NCBI GenBank assembly: GCA_031310005.1 | Contig: CM062384.1 | Location: 3,038,001 to 3,102,000 of the forward strand | From: Dactylellina haptotyla | Lineage: Eukaryota > Ascomycota > Orbiliomycetes > Orbiliales > Orbiliaceae | DNA: 64,000 nt | Reading direction: 5' to 3' | Part shown: piece after piece, positions 12,413-24,039 of the stretch | Layout of the letters: the number at the start of each line of letters is the position of its first letter | Position numbering within the stretch: position 1 is the first letter of the stretch | Notes under the pieces: generated by a model | What the model was told of the DNA's origin: nothing | Seen by the model: only the letters and a program-made list of their open reading frames with translations | Databases searched by the model: none | Translations under genes and position numbers: made by a program

Positions 12413-15400
12413 TTAAAATCCAAACGGATTCTCCGGGGCTAGAGTGAGAGATTTCTATTAGTATCAATCGCACTCGGGAACGAAAAGAGTGATAGGCAAC
12501 GTGATTCGGAGGAGAAACTTACTAGCGGCGTTCAGGTTCGCTTTCCTCACCCCTGTTGGCTGTGGAGCCAACTTTCCAGGTGTGACTCCAAATTTCACTG
12601 CGGGAGCCGGACCAGTAGACTGCGGCTTCAGTGGAGCTAGAGCTGGCATGAGATGCCTGTTGACAGGACCGGAGCCGGATTGCGTTCCGAACCCGTTCTG
12701 TTGCTGCTGTGGGACTGCCGTGTTTTGCGGTATTAATGGAGTCGGCAGGCTGAGATCCACAGTCGGCTTAAACGGAGGTGGTAGTGGGCCCAAGCCTGAG
12801 CCAGTGGGTTGTGGGAGGAGAGAGTTGCCGAACCCAAGCTGGGGTTGACCGTAACCAGTAGGCTGCACACCTAAACCTCCATAATTGATTTGCGGGATTC
12901 CAAAATTGCCTGGAACACCTGTGAGCTGTTGTTGCAGCTGTTGCTGTTGCAGGGCAGCCTGTTGCTGTTGTTGCTGTAGGGCAGCTTGCTGCTGTTGGAG
13001 GGCCTGTTGAGCTTGCAACTGCCGTTGGAAGTCGGCCTGCTGCTGGAGTTGCCCGATGCTTAGTTGCCCTTGAGGGGCTATAGATGAGACATTCTGATAT
13101 CCAGTAATAGCAGGAACAAGAGGCTGGATCTGTTGTGGGAAGTTCTGGGCTGGAGTTGATTGTGGGCGTTGTGGCGGTGGTGGAACCAATCCACCAGCGC
13201 CCACGAGCTGTGGAGGAGTTGGACGCTGTCGCGCAGTCGCCTGTGGTTGTAAGGGAGATTGGAATGCAGTATGCTGTGGCTGGATGACACCCGTCTGTTG
13301 GTAGTTAATATATGGTGGAGAAGCGGGTGAAGCTTGGGGTGGTTGTTGATAGACTGATAGCGGAGCAGCGAGAATGTTCGGAGGAGGTGGCTGCCATGTC
13401 TGCTGCGGTGGGGCCGATAATGGTTGAGCAGGCGGAGAAGCGACAGGAACTGGCGCTGGCGCCGATTGCTCCACCGGTGGTGGGCTCACAACAGTTGGCT
13501 TGAGCGGCTCATCCAAAAGCGATAACTCTCGCAAAGCGCCAGTGGGAGGCTGAGGTTTCGGTTGCGCCTGTGTCTCTGCTGGTGCTGCTGCGACTTGCTG
13601 TGGAGCTGGGGAAGTAGCTTTCGGCGGTTCGGCGGCCTCTTGTTTGGAGGGCTTCGGGGCCCATGGGTCGCTCTCTTTCGCTGAAGATTCTCCCCTGGAA
13701 GGTGACGGACTCGGCTTTCTTTGCTCGAGCATCTTGGCATCGACGACATCAGAAGTTTGAACTCCGGGAGCTGGACGTTCTCTCCGTGTGTTATTCTTGA
13801 GACCACCGTCAGGGTTAGTGAATAGACTCTGTGGGCCGTCGCCGTTTCCATTTACCTCATCTTTCTTGCGGCCATATTTATTGTCCAAGTATTTCATAAC
13901 ACGCAGGATATCACCCTCTTTGAGTCCCAAAGTACGTAGCACAGCCTGATTGATCTCGGGCAAAATCGTTTCATCCATGCTGTCTTTCGCGAAGTTGTTG
14001 GCGTATCTTTGGCATACATTGACGTCGACGCCGCAGTTGAGGAAGAACTCGAACCAGTCGTAGTCACTGCCGCCCGTGCCACCGTTGCTCTTCGAGCGAT
14101 CAATTTTGATGCCCGAGCTAGGTTTCTGGCCACCAGACGAGGAATTTCCTGCGCTAATTGCCGTAGTAACCCCTGCCGACCTATTCTTTCCGCGGAGGTC
14201 GGACAGTGGCTTATCTTCGTCAAGACTCAATCCGGTCTTCCTCTCAACGTATTCGAGATCGGCCTTTGACATCTTGGTGACGGGGACTGCAATCTTGACA
14301 CCGTTGATCTTATGGAGGTGGATGACGCCGTCTCTGAGGTTCAGGAACTCGGCATCGACCTTGAAAGTTCCAGATCTATCGGTCCAGGTTCGGATATTCT
14401 TGGTGTTGGGTTCTATATTGGTCAATTAGCATATCGCAACAGTAAATTTAGTATTTGTGATACTTACTCGGCTTATCATTCGTAGCAGTCCGCCCTGTTG
14501 GTTTTCTGGTGCTTGTGGAAGAAGTAGTATTTGGAGTGTTGAGGCTGCTATCGCGAGGAGGGAGTGCGATTCCTGGACCGACGCTATCCTTCGCCTGATG
14601 ACCATGTCGAGAGTCTCTTTGCTTGCCCTTCGAGGTTGTTTCCACAGGCGAGCCGGCATCAATCGATTGAGTCCGCTTGATTTCGACGTAACTGCTAGGA
14701 ACCACGCCCTCCTTGCCGTTCTTCATACGACGCACGTTCCACCACTCTTCCGACTGGGCATCGTCGAGGATGACGACTTCGTCTCCAACGCTAACGCTGA
14801 CCTCGTCCGAACCCTGGGCATCGAAATCGTAGAGGATGATACCGAGTTTCTTCCCACCACTCTTAGCGATAGCCATGACCTCGCTGAGTCCGGCCTGCCG
14901 GGCAGCTCCTCTCATCTCGCCTAGAGCTCTTATGATCATTCCCGCGGTCTCCTTGTTCTCGGCTCGCAAGTCGAGCGACCGTATCGGGGAGACGAGATCG
15001 AGACCCACATGCTTTCCGTCGGCGCTGTACGTCTGCAGATCTTCAATATCCCATGTAGTCGCGGGGATGCTTCGTTTCTGGGGCCGTAATGTGATTTTGC
15101 CATTGCCGAGTTCGAGGACGCAGGGGGCCTTCTTCTTGTTGACAATTTCGTCAATTGGATATCGCGCTATACCGGCCGCTTCGATCTCGTCGAACGTAGT
15201 CGGGGGGGTGGGCGATATCGGGGACGCATATATCGAGGAGATCTCGGACATGGGCCGCTCGGGAAGGCGCGGTGGGGGTTCGTCGTCGTCACTGGCTTCA
15301 GGGGTGAAGTGCACGGCTTTCTGAGGTGGTGGGGTGTACGCCGTCGCAGTGGGTGAGGGTATAGGGGAAGGCGAGCGAACAGCGGCCTGCCGTTGCTTGA

Positions 15401-16038
15401 GGGCGGCTGCTACGGCGGCTGCGGGGGATGGCCGAACGGGGCTCTCTGGTTCCTCCTCCGGCTCCGGCTCCGGAGCCGTTACTGAGGATACCGAGTTTCG
15501 AGATGGCAGTGGAGGTGGAGCGGTCTCGACGGGAGACGAGACGGCCGGAGTGGGTGCATCTTCGGCTTTCTCGAGGTAGTTGGCGGGGGCGAAGCCGTAT
15601 TCGCCCTTCAATCCTACTAGACTCCAGTCCGGATCCGAAGTATCGTAGACGTCGAGTATGTCACCCTCGGAAAAGGAGACCTCTTCCTCGGTCTGCCTTT
15701 GGTAATCGTACACGGCTTGTAGTTTGCCAGCCGGGGGAGCCTGTTAACCGGATAACATCCAGAGCAACTTGTCAGTCAGATAAAACGGACTCCCTTATCA
15801 AAATAGCGCAGAAGGCCGCAGTTTCTCCTGAAGCACTGACCTCTTCGACGTAGGTATTTGGGATCAAGCCTATGGGCTCATCCTCATCGTTTGGACCGGC
15901 CTTCTTTTTGGCCTTCCACCAGGCGTCTTCGGAGGACTTTTCCAGAAGATAGAGAAGGTCCCCCTCCGTCAGCTGGAGCTCCTCGTCCGTCTGCGGAGCA
16001 TAGTCGTAAATCGCCCGGTAGATCCCTAAAAAGGACAT
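12413..16038 (-). CDS. SLA1: SLA1, actin-patch/endocytic scaffold (SH3-SH3-SH3-SHD1-SHD2-LxxQxTG)
   Basis: Adaptor of cortical actin patches that links cargo, the Pan1/End3 complex and Las17 in clathrin-mediated endocytosis. Model on the minus strand: 16038..15841, 15740..14468, 14412..12523, 12438..12413, 1128 aa, all phases closing. SH3-1 is at about residues 5-66 ([16 protein letters not shown]). SH3-2 is at about 70-130 ([19 protein letters not shown]). SH3-3 is at about 350-415 ([25 protein letters not shown]). SHD1 follows ([17 protein letters not shown]), then the SAM-like SHD2 ([18 protein letters not shown]). A Pro/Gln-rich region carries a poly-Gln stretch and LxxQxTG repeats (LLPQPTG, LKPQSTG, LAPQPTG). 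The 26-nt last exon encodes TPENPFGF, ending in an NPF motif for EH domains. Identity is firm. Confidence 0.95.
12905..13060 (-). repeat. Gln-codon repeat in SLA1
   Basis: CAG/CAA-rich repeat coding for [16 protein letters not shown]-type tracts within the Pro/Gln-rich region of SLA1. It is compositionally biased and probably length-variable between strains. Confidence 0.8.
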
Positions 16039-16865
16039 CCTGAGACCGTTGGAAAAGGCTACAATCTGGAATACGGCAGCCAGATAGCCCGGGACTCGGG
16101 TGTATCGGAAACTGAGGTTGCTAGTAGATAGAGGCGGGGGGGAGAGGCGGTGATGGCGGTTGAAGTTTGGAGAGAGAGTCTGTTTGGGGGAGTTGTCAGC
16201 TGGGGGTCAACCAACGTCTGATGATGTTGCGCCCGGCCCGTCTTCATCACGCTTGCCCGTTTTGTCCCCACCCGCCGGACCCCAACTTACCACGCAACGC
16301 AAACAGGGCTGTATTCTATTCTTGGACACCGGCAAAAGGGCACCTGGGAGGTGTATATATCGAGGCTGTCGGATATGTATCCTGCATGTTTTGTGTGCTG
16401 TGGGTGTTGGTGATAGCGCTCAAAATGTACGGTCGTTTTCAGCCGGTGCTTGTAATCACATATTCGGATATATTCGTTGATACATTTGTCTGTACGTTCA
16501 AATACACTTCTCTAATAAAAGGGCCTAGAAATTAAGATACACTAGAAGGATATTTGGGTATTCGTTATTAATATGACGCGTATGTGCTATATTTGAAATC
16601 TACGCCGTTTCCAGTGTGTCAGATCATGGATCTTAGCGCCCACTACAAATATACATGTTTTCGCCATAACGACTGTCTACTTTAGAGTACACCTTCCCGG
16701 CTGTTCGGAATGTACACCCTATAGCTGCGATGCTAACACTTTAGGAAGTTTTATAACGCCTATTATAAACCCTTTAACGCCAAAATACGCCATACGTCCG
16801 ATCTATCTTTACAAACTGTCCTGAATGGCGCCGCGTCCTCGTCGCAAATCCTCTGCAACTCCGCA
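16039..16865. other. SLA1 promoter/5' UTR and 3' flank of the next gene
   Basis: This separates the SLA1 start from the 3' end of the F-box-like gene; both are transcribed leftwards. No domain-bearing frame is visible. Short frames at 16160-16535 look like chance. Confidence 0.5.
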
Positions 16866-18085
16866 TCATCGCCTGGGTGAATAGTAATCGTAATCCAAGG
16901 GGACACTCCAAACCATCCCATCCACCTTGACCAGATCTGGCGCATGGAGCTGTAACATCGCTATCCTCCGCTCGTCCCAGACGTACGCCAGCAAGTCTAT
17001 CTCGAGGCCCAGGTGGTATGTCACAAGCAGATACCGATCCCTCTTGAGAACTTCGGGATAACTATGACGAGGACGAGACCCGGTCTCAGGTTGGGGATCC
17101 CGTTCGAGCGGAGGATCGGGCCTAGTGTTATCGACAACCCGGTTGGATTTATATGTAATTTGGAACATATTGGAGAGGTTCTCGCGCATCCAAGCCCCCG
17201 GGTTGGTCTTGTTAGGAAAGCGCGAGAGTACCTCCGTCACTCTGGACGTGACTTGGATAGCGTCTAAAGCGTCGTCTTGGATCCAGTCTATTATACCCTC
17301 AGGGAATCCGTATACCAGACAGAGGATACTGATGTCGGATTCCGGTACCGAGCCTAGCATCCCCATTATTTAGTATGCAAGAATATATCATTTTCAAGAG
17401 ATAAAAAAACCATACGTGAGTTGAAACATTTGAGAACACCCGCATGATCCATAGCCTGCATATTCGCTACCACCCGTTTATATATCTTGCGATACAGATA
17501 CTGTAAAACCCCCCAAACGGCAACATTATCCCAGAAACCCAAGCATTCGAAAAGTGCGTTTGTGTGCAGAGAAGCCGTGAACCCGTCGTTCGGTTTCTCG
17601 GCTAGAATAATCGCGATCCAAGTTTGATAGATCGCCTTCACGATCCGGCTCTCTTCGCTCGCACTCGGCGGAGGCAGGCCCGGATGGCCACGGAACCAAC
17701 ACGCAACAAACGCTTCGTAGAAGTCGTAAACGTGCCGGTGGCGATTCGACACCCTCGATTCAATCCCCCGTTCATTCTGCCCTGCCGTTATATACTCGGG
17801 CTTCGAGATGCCCTTATATGCGATAGCATATTTGTTGAGCGCAATGTCCAGATCGTGCTTCTTTACCGGCGTTGGGGTGTCGATGTAGCTGTCTATCCAG
17901 GATGCTTCCATCCCGTACTTGCGGACGTCAGAACGACATATTGTCGATTTGATACTCGGATGGTGATCGAGAATCTCGGAATAGCCGGGTACGGCCTTAC
18001 ATAGCGCCTTTAGAGCTCGGAGTTCTTCGAGTTGGATCAGGATGAGATATTTAAGGTCCGTCGGAATTGTTTCCAGGGTCGGCAT
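16866..18085 (-). CDS. F-box-like protein, hypothetical
   Basis: Model: 18085..17416 and 17353..16866, 385 aa, one 62-nt intron (donor CAC|GTATGG, acceptor GCTAG|GC) with closing phase. The N-terminus PTLETIPTDLKYLILIQLEE then LRALKALCKAVPGYSEIL fits a degenerate F-box (about residues 2-45), so it may be an SCF ubiquitin-ligase adaptor. The rest (DFYEAFVACWFRG, YQTWIAIILAEKPNDGF) is of the kind seen in lineage-expanded fungal F-box-like proteins without a named domain. I chose the ATG at 18085 because the frame upstream opens only with GTG. Substrate and function are unknown. Confidence 0.75.
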
Positions 18086-18538
18086 TTTTACGGGGTCAAA
18101 AGGCCGATACTCGCAATTTTGTGATGGCACATTTAGATATATAAGTATATAAAGCGGCTATACACCGACTTAAGTTTTTTGTAGCTACATTGCATTTAGC
18201 CTCGCGACCTCGCTGGGCGATGGCTTGTGCTTTCCAAGGCGCTTCACCGGCTTATAGCTGACAAGGATTGGCAACATGACGACTTGCGCGATTGTGCAAC
18301 CAGCCCAACACGGTGCCTCAACACACGCGAGAACATCTAGAGCCACCGAATATTATCTCGATCAGTTTAATCGTCCTTGGATACTCGTCGATAGCTACAC
18401 CCATTAAAATATTTAGTGACGGGAAACAAACGTCGGCGCGTTGAACTCTGCATTTTTCCTAAAAGACTGTAATGTTTATCTCCTACTAGACTAAATCCGA
18501 GTAAGGTTATCTACCAGCGAGCTGATGCATGATGTGAT

Positions 18539-18560
18539 GTGTATGTGTATGTGTATGTGT
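18539..18560. repeat. TGTATG microsatellite
   Basis: About three and a half copies of TGTATG in tandem, flanked by imperfect TG/ATG repeats up to about 18580. Confidence 0.8.
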
Positions 18561-20063
18561 CGGCATGTATGCATGTGTGCCTGCTCAATGAATCCTATCG
18601 TCCGCCGATGTCGATATATCGAGGGGCTCGAGGGAATCTGAAGATCCCATTTAGATTCTTTATGTCCATTTAATATATTTTGATATCTATCAGATACCGT
18701 GCAAGGAACGGGCCCAGAATGTACAAGGGACGATCGGAGAATAGCAACTTGTTCCGAACAACAAACATATAACCCGAATCGAAGTGCCGCTATGATATGT
18801 GAGCGTATACTGCAGGTACCATAATATAGTAGTCGGTATTACATACCCGGAGGAAATTTCCCAGTAATTATAAGTGGGGGTTCAGTACTGCAGTGGGGGC
18901 AAGAGGAGAACTAAAGCTCAGTAGTCCGAGGCATTCAATAGTTAGGGCATGAATATTCCACCACCGGATCACCGAACCGGTGTTGCGTTGCGCCCGGTGT
19001 ATTCCAACATTACCGAGGAGGCACTCATAATTAATCGTCACAGGTACTCAATATTTCCGTCGTCACGAAACCCAGTCAAACCGCGGTATCAGATAGAAAA
19101 ATGCATTTGCAAGTAAGCAAAGATCGATCCAAACAACCGCAACTTTTAGCCAAAAAAGAAGAAGAAACGCAAATGGATGCCTTGTAACGCAAGAGGGTTG
19201 ACGTATCGAATCTTCGAGTGAAATAAGCTTTATGGCTAAGAGCCAGATCCCGTTTACCCGACCGGAGACATCGGTATCCTGGGAGGCTCAAATAACTACC
19301 TGCGGGAGAAATACCGCCGCCGTCGTAATAACCCTGGGGGTGCCGGTTAACTAGCTAGCTATCAAATTTCAATGCAATGTCTTCTTTCGGACTTTGGAAG
19401 AAATTGACGATACGCACGTATACGGCGAATGCGTTGCGACGGTGGTGTAGACGCATCCGGACGGACGTTGGGGAGAATTAATACGCAGCTTCTAATGGTC
19501 GGCCGGTATCTTTTTCATGCACCGTGCTCATGCATGGCTTGTTTTTTCACACGCCAAACGAAATAAACTCTAGTCGATCCCTTTTAGCTGCCGTTTAGCT
19601 AACGGTTAGGTAAAGTACAGCATAGCGCACGAGCACATGCTCGAGGATAGCATCCTGACGATGACGGTTGTGAAATACCAAGCCCGACGTTGGACCTCCC
19701 CATGCATGGCCATGCCCGACCTTGCTTGTGTGATACCGAATTTAATTTTCTCCCCGCCAACGATTTGCGGGATTGTGGAGGTCTTGCAGAGGGCGAGACA
19801 AGAAAAGGAGCGGCGTACCCCGGCCGTCGCGAGATACGGACCTACCCCATCCGCGTGGGTAGTGGTGGGTGCGCAGGACCGGAGAAACAAAGAGGGTGCA
19901 AACGAAACACCGTTAGTGTCCTTTCGCCCGAAAGCAACCTCCAGATCTGGTAATTACTGGGTTACTTTTCTGAAAGAGTAGGCGCCGCCGGCGGTGGGTT
20001 TGCTGATAACGAAAGTTCTGGCTGGCTGGCCGTGCCTAGGTTACAGAAGGGGGGTGTACGAAG

Positions 20064-20093
20064 AGAGCGAGCGAGAGAGCGAGCGAGTAGGAG
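20064..20093. repeat. GAGCGA low-complexity purine-rich repeat
   Basis: Imperfect repeats of GAGCGA/GAGAGC in the intergenic region upstream of the conserved unknown gene at 20905. Confidence 0.7.
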
Positions 20094-20904
20094 AGTGATA
20101 TTGGACAAATGCAAGCGTGAGGATGGGCCACATGCTAACTACACCGCGTTCTCTTTGCACTCCGCCATGGATGCCATGGCATGCCACCAACTGCCCGCCC
20201 TCTCCACCGGAGCCACTATTGCTCGGAGGGTATGGTCGGAAAGGAAGTGCATATATAATACGAAGGCAGGGAACGGCGAGAGGCCAAAAGCGACTGACTA
20301 CCACTGCACTGCTGCTGCTTTTCTTTTTGACGGCTGACTGGATTTCAGGACTGCATGTGCGTATGACAACAGCACTTATTTCCTGACTGATAAAGAAAGC
20401 GACGAAACGGGTCTGTCATAGATATATATCTGAAGGATCACAGCGGCACAGGTGCACAACTGGTTGGAGGCGTCTTTGGATATACTTGCTTGGGATTTTT
20501 ATACTACAACTGCAATCTTCGACTCGAAAACACGGCCTCTGCAAACCTCATTTCGAATATTTGGATATACCATCGCGGGGACCCAGATCTGGGGAATTTA
20601 GGAGACTGGCTCGCTTACTTGCGGAGGAAACCGTTTGACCAGAATCGTCGCATTCCAGCCGTATCCTGCATTCGTCGGTAAGTAGAGACAAAGAACCCTT
20701 TGAAACGTCCTCTCCACGCGAACCGCCTGTTCGAGCCTCTTCCTAGGGAGGTTTGATATCTGCGAAGATGGGCAGCGGCGTATAACTCTATATCTCCAGC
20801 CAGTTTGCTGACTTCTCACAGAAAGTGCCTTAAAACACCGAAAATATTGCTAGAAGAGAAGTGCGTTTGATACAACGACACGGGCAACACATTCGCACCC
20901 AAAA

Positions 20905-22140
20905 ATGGTTCTCTCGATCCCGCCGCCGTCGCTGGTGGACCTGTTGCCGGCCTTCCTTGCCCACATCCCCGCCAGCTTTGCTTCGGCCTCGAAACCTCCT
21001 CCGTCTCTGCCGCCGCTGCTCACCCCGATCACCCGCAGCAGACTCACCCATCTCTCCTTCAACCTCTCGCAGGGCGGTGACTCCAGCTGGCTCTCGCTGC
21101 TCACCTGGTCGTCCAACCCGTCGGACGGGCAGTCCCTCCACGAACACCTCGCCAGCCAGGACTATTATTTCCTCCACCAGCCTCCTTCGCCTGGCACTTT
21201 CTCCTGCAAGGGCTACCGTAGGCTCGACTCGGAGACTCTTCAGTCGTTGGTTGCCGTTCCGGAATTAGAACTTCTGGTGCTCTACCAGTTCACCACCGAC
21301 GATGTGCTGTCCGAGGAAGGCAATATCGGTAATGCGTGGAAAGTGCACGATGTAAGACTGGCCGATGACGAGGAGGTCCTCCTCCCCGCCGGGAAGTTTC
21401 ACGCAAGCATCGACACCGCCGAGGGGGAGTATCGATCCAACTCGCGGGGCAATAACCCCATAACTGCACCCGCAGCGGCCGCATTAAATACTTCCGCGGT
21501 AGTCGAGGATGACGAAGACGACGATTACTGGGGCAGATACGACGACGAGGACACAGAATCCTCTGCGGGCGACCAACAGGAGAGACGCTCGAGTTTCTCC
21601 CAGCAGCAGCAACAGCAATCACCAGTCCAAATCGCCGCATCGATGCTCGCCCGCCGAATGATGCAAGACGAACCGGACGAGAAGGAAGAAGACGAGTACT
21701 ACGCTCGATACGCGAACGTAGAACCGGTCCTCGACCAACCCGCCGCTTCATCCGCAGCCGTCACATCATCGATAGTGGATAGAAGAGATTCGGTATCCAC
21801 GAACCACACGTCCGCATCCATGACCTTTGAACCCCAGGACGCCGACACTGCAACCCCGCTGACGGCGTTCACGCATCCGTCGGCTAAGGTCTCACCGACG
21901 ATAACCACCTCGCACCCGCAAAAGGCGGATAATAAACGGATCGTGGCAGATTTGGAGTCCGCGGCCGAAGTGCACACTCAGAGCGAGGTTGCGATCCAGC
22001 AGCACGTGAGCACGAGCGTGAAGAGTCTGTACAGACTGTGGAAGGCCGGCGGGATGGATGCAGAGGATTTTGGGCGGTTTCTGGAGAGAGAGGTGGAAGT
22101 GTTACGTGTCATCGAGGAGGCGGGCGAGTTGGGCAGTTGA
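20905..22140 (+). CDS. conserved fungal protein of unknown function
   Basis: A single-exon gene of 411 aa; the ATG at 20905 has A at -3. The N-terminal 170 residues look folded: LTHLSFNLSQGGDSSWLSLL, then LELLVLYQFTTDDVLSEEGN. An acidic low-complexity middle follows with the motif DDDYWGRYDDEDTE, a Gln run and EDEYYARYANVEP. The C-terminal helix is VKSLYRLWKAGGMDAEDFGR then FLEREVEVLRVIEE. From memory, filamentous ascomycetes have a conserved hypothetical protein with the same order of features (folded N-terminus, a DDDYWxxYD motif, C-terminal SxKSLxRLxxA helix). No function is established to my knowledge, and I do not propose one. It is convergent with the COP9 subunit gene. Confidence 0.85.
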   Translation: MVLSIPPPSLVDLLPAFLAHIPASFASASKPPPSLPPLLTPITRSRLTHLSFNLSQGGDSSWLSLLTWSSNPSDGQSLHEHLASQDYYFLHQPPSPGTFSCKGYRRLDSETLQSLVAVPELELLVLYQFTTDDVLSEEGNIGNAWKVHDVRLADDEEVLLPAGKFHASIDTAEGEYRSNSRGNNPITAPAAAALNTSAVVEDDEDDDYWGRYDDEDTESSAGDQQERRSSFSQQQQQQSPVQIAASMLARRMMQDEPDEKEEDEYYARYANVEPVLDQPAASSAAVTSSIVDRRDSVSTNHTSASMTFEPQDADTATPLTAFTHPSAKVSPTITTSHPQKADNKRIVADLESAAEVHTQSEVAIQQHVSTSVKSLYRLWKAGGMDAEDFGRFLEREVEVLRVIEEAGELGS

Positions 22141-22638
22141 ATCATTTGAGGATTAACTGGGATACCTTGAGGTTAAGGGTAAATCTTGGAGGAATAATGT
22201 AATTTGTACACTACTATTACTACTACTATCTTCATGGCAGCATATATGTGGGGTTTGCTTTTGTTTTCTTGTTCGACCGGTAGCTACTCTCTCATGACGG
22301 TTTCTATTCTTTGTTTTGGAGTATTCGGGTGGATTTTATCTGATAGGTTCTAGGGAGTTTTTTCCGTTCTACGTGTAGTTGATGAATCTCATATATCTTT
22401 TCCCACACGTGTACATTGGATATTTACCCTACTATTTGTGATGATTGTAGTTATTTTGTGCAGAAACAGGAGCTTCTATTCTTGGATACGTGTAGTACAC
22501 CGTATATATGCCGCATTATTCCATGACCATCCATTAAGAAATACAAAAGAACGCCATGCTTAAAAGGACGAAATGACAGGATAGCCTATGACTTTAGAGA
22601 AAAAGGGTAGACCAGTGATAACCTTCGGAGAAATGATA
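22141..22638. other. shared 3' flank of convergent genes
   Basis: 3' ends of the conserved unknown (+) and the COP9 subunit (-). It is T-rich and AT-rich, with no coding signal. Confidence 0.6.
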
Positions 22639-23388
22639 TTACATATCACTCAGGAAGCCGCCTAAACCGGCTAACCGGCCGATTTCTCCTTCCGTGGCTT
22701 TATTCCCCGCTCGAGCGTTGATGCCCGGTTTGGCACCCTCGGGGATGACGAGGAATCCCTTGGCGTCGTTGAACCAGAAGCCGGACTGCGGGTTCTCCTC
22801 GGTGAGCATCTTGACCGTCCGGGGCTCGTCGCTCACGCCGAGGTATTTCTGGGCGAGGGAAGGTGGGAGGGACGTGTATGCTGTCGAGAGGAGGTTTAGG
22901 GTTGATGTTCTGTGTTTTTCTATATAAATATATATATATTAGCAGCTGTTTTGGTATTTTATGAGGGTGTATCATCCATTTATTAGAGGGGGATAATGCG
23001 TACGTAAAACCTGCGAGGCGAGGACGGCGGTGACTTCCCCCCAGGGTGCGTTCTGCATGGTCTGGTGGAAGGTGATGTAGTCTTTACTCCATAGCGCCTG
23101 GAGGACCCGGTAGGCGCTGATGACGGCGGGGTCGTTGTGCAGGATCTGGGCGTCGATGCGGTGGGTGAGGGCGCGGGCTTCGGGGAGGTCGTCGCAGAGG
23201 AGGAGGGCGAGGATGTAGGAGGCGTAGAAGGTGGAGAGGACGTCGGAGGAGGTGGGGTCGAGGGTGGTGATCTGGGCGCGGGGTTCGAGGGTCTGCAGGG
23301 CGGAGAGGAGGGCGGGGGACGAGGAGGAGGAGTCGGCGACGAGGGAAGCGAGGAGGGTCGACGTCAGCGGGGGGAGTTTGGAGCCCAT
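22639..23388 (-). CDS. CSN8: COP9 signalosome subunit 8-like (CSN8/PSMD8/EIF3K domain)
   Basis: Predicted smallest PCI-type subunit of the COP9 signalosome, which removes NEDD8 from cullins. Model: 23388..23004 and 22919..22639, 221 aa, with donor TTAC|GTACGC and acceptor TATATAG|AAAAAC. The joined protein reads VLASQVLQKHRTSTLNLLST then AYTSLPPSLAQKYLG, which restores helix continuity. The N-terminal helices include ILALLLCDDLPEARALTHRI, characteristic of the CSN8/PSD8/EIF3K domain, and the C-terminus ends GEIGRLAGLGGFLSDM. The length matches CSN8 (about 200-220 aa) better than Rpn12 (about 270). It shares a 651-bp divergent promoter region with STT3. Confidence 0.8.
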
Positions 23389-24039
23389 CGTTCTATTATT
23401 ATTATTACTTTATATTTATATTCTTTGTATTACAATATCTGATATCAAGGTCGAGGAGGGAGGTGAAGTTGAGAATAGTTCATGTGAGGGAGGAGGAGGT
23501 CTGATAGCAGTAGTCATATAATGTAGTAGCAGTGTGTATGGCTGCTCGGCCAGAAGCGCAGAGCAGTATAACACGAGCACTTCCCAGCGTGTACTGCTGA
23601 ATAGAGCACCTCTACGTGAATGCACTGGACAATAATATATCCGCCCCCAGTATAACACTCCCTGATCTATCGACAGCACACCTGCATACAATATACGTAC
23701 ATTGGCTAATTAATTAATATAATATATTGTGGTGAGGCTCGTGGTTGATCCGGGCTTGGCGCTGGCGCGTTGGTTGGCGTTGAGGACAGGTCTCAAAAAG
23801 GCCGACGTCAGCCAGTTCCATTCGAGACACCATCTCCGCCTCTTCGATTGAGACGACGACCCAATTGAAGAAGACGACGACGACGACTTCATCGATATCT
23901 CGGACGGCCTCAATTGACCCCGACATTGGCCGCCGCATTGGTCTGAACCGGGCGTCCTCCTTCCCGTCGGCTCCTCGCGAGCTAGCTCCCCTTATCGCCC
24001 TCGACTCTACTTCCTCCTCCTCCTCCTCATCCGCGAACC
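23389..24039. promoter_or_regulatory. bidirectional promoter region between CSN8 and STT3
   Basis: The two start codons point away from each other across 651 bp, so both core promoters lie here. The STT3-proximal part has GAC repeats (about 23,868-23,890) and a TCC/CTC repeat (about 24,011-24,030), typical of a pyrimidine-rich fungal 5' UTR. An AT-rich core is at 23,705-23,735. Confidence 0.6.

Larger units (their letters stand above)
18086..20904. other. 2.8-kb divergent intergenic region
   Basis: This lies between the starts of two divergent genes. Frames at 19637-19981 and 20032-20386 lack recognisable similarity and overlap each other. It holds a short TGTATG microsatellite near 18540 and a GAGCGA-rich stretch near 20064-20093. 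I found no clear structural RNA or mobile element. Confidence 0.5.

Noticed and set aside
20850-21751. Reverse frames opposite the conserved unknown gene
   Set aside because: Arg-rich low-complexity shadows of a GC-rich coding exon.
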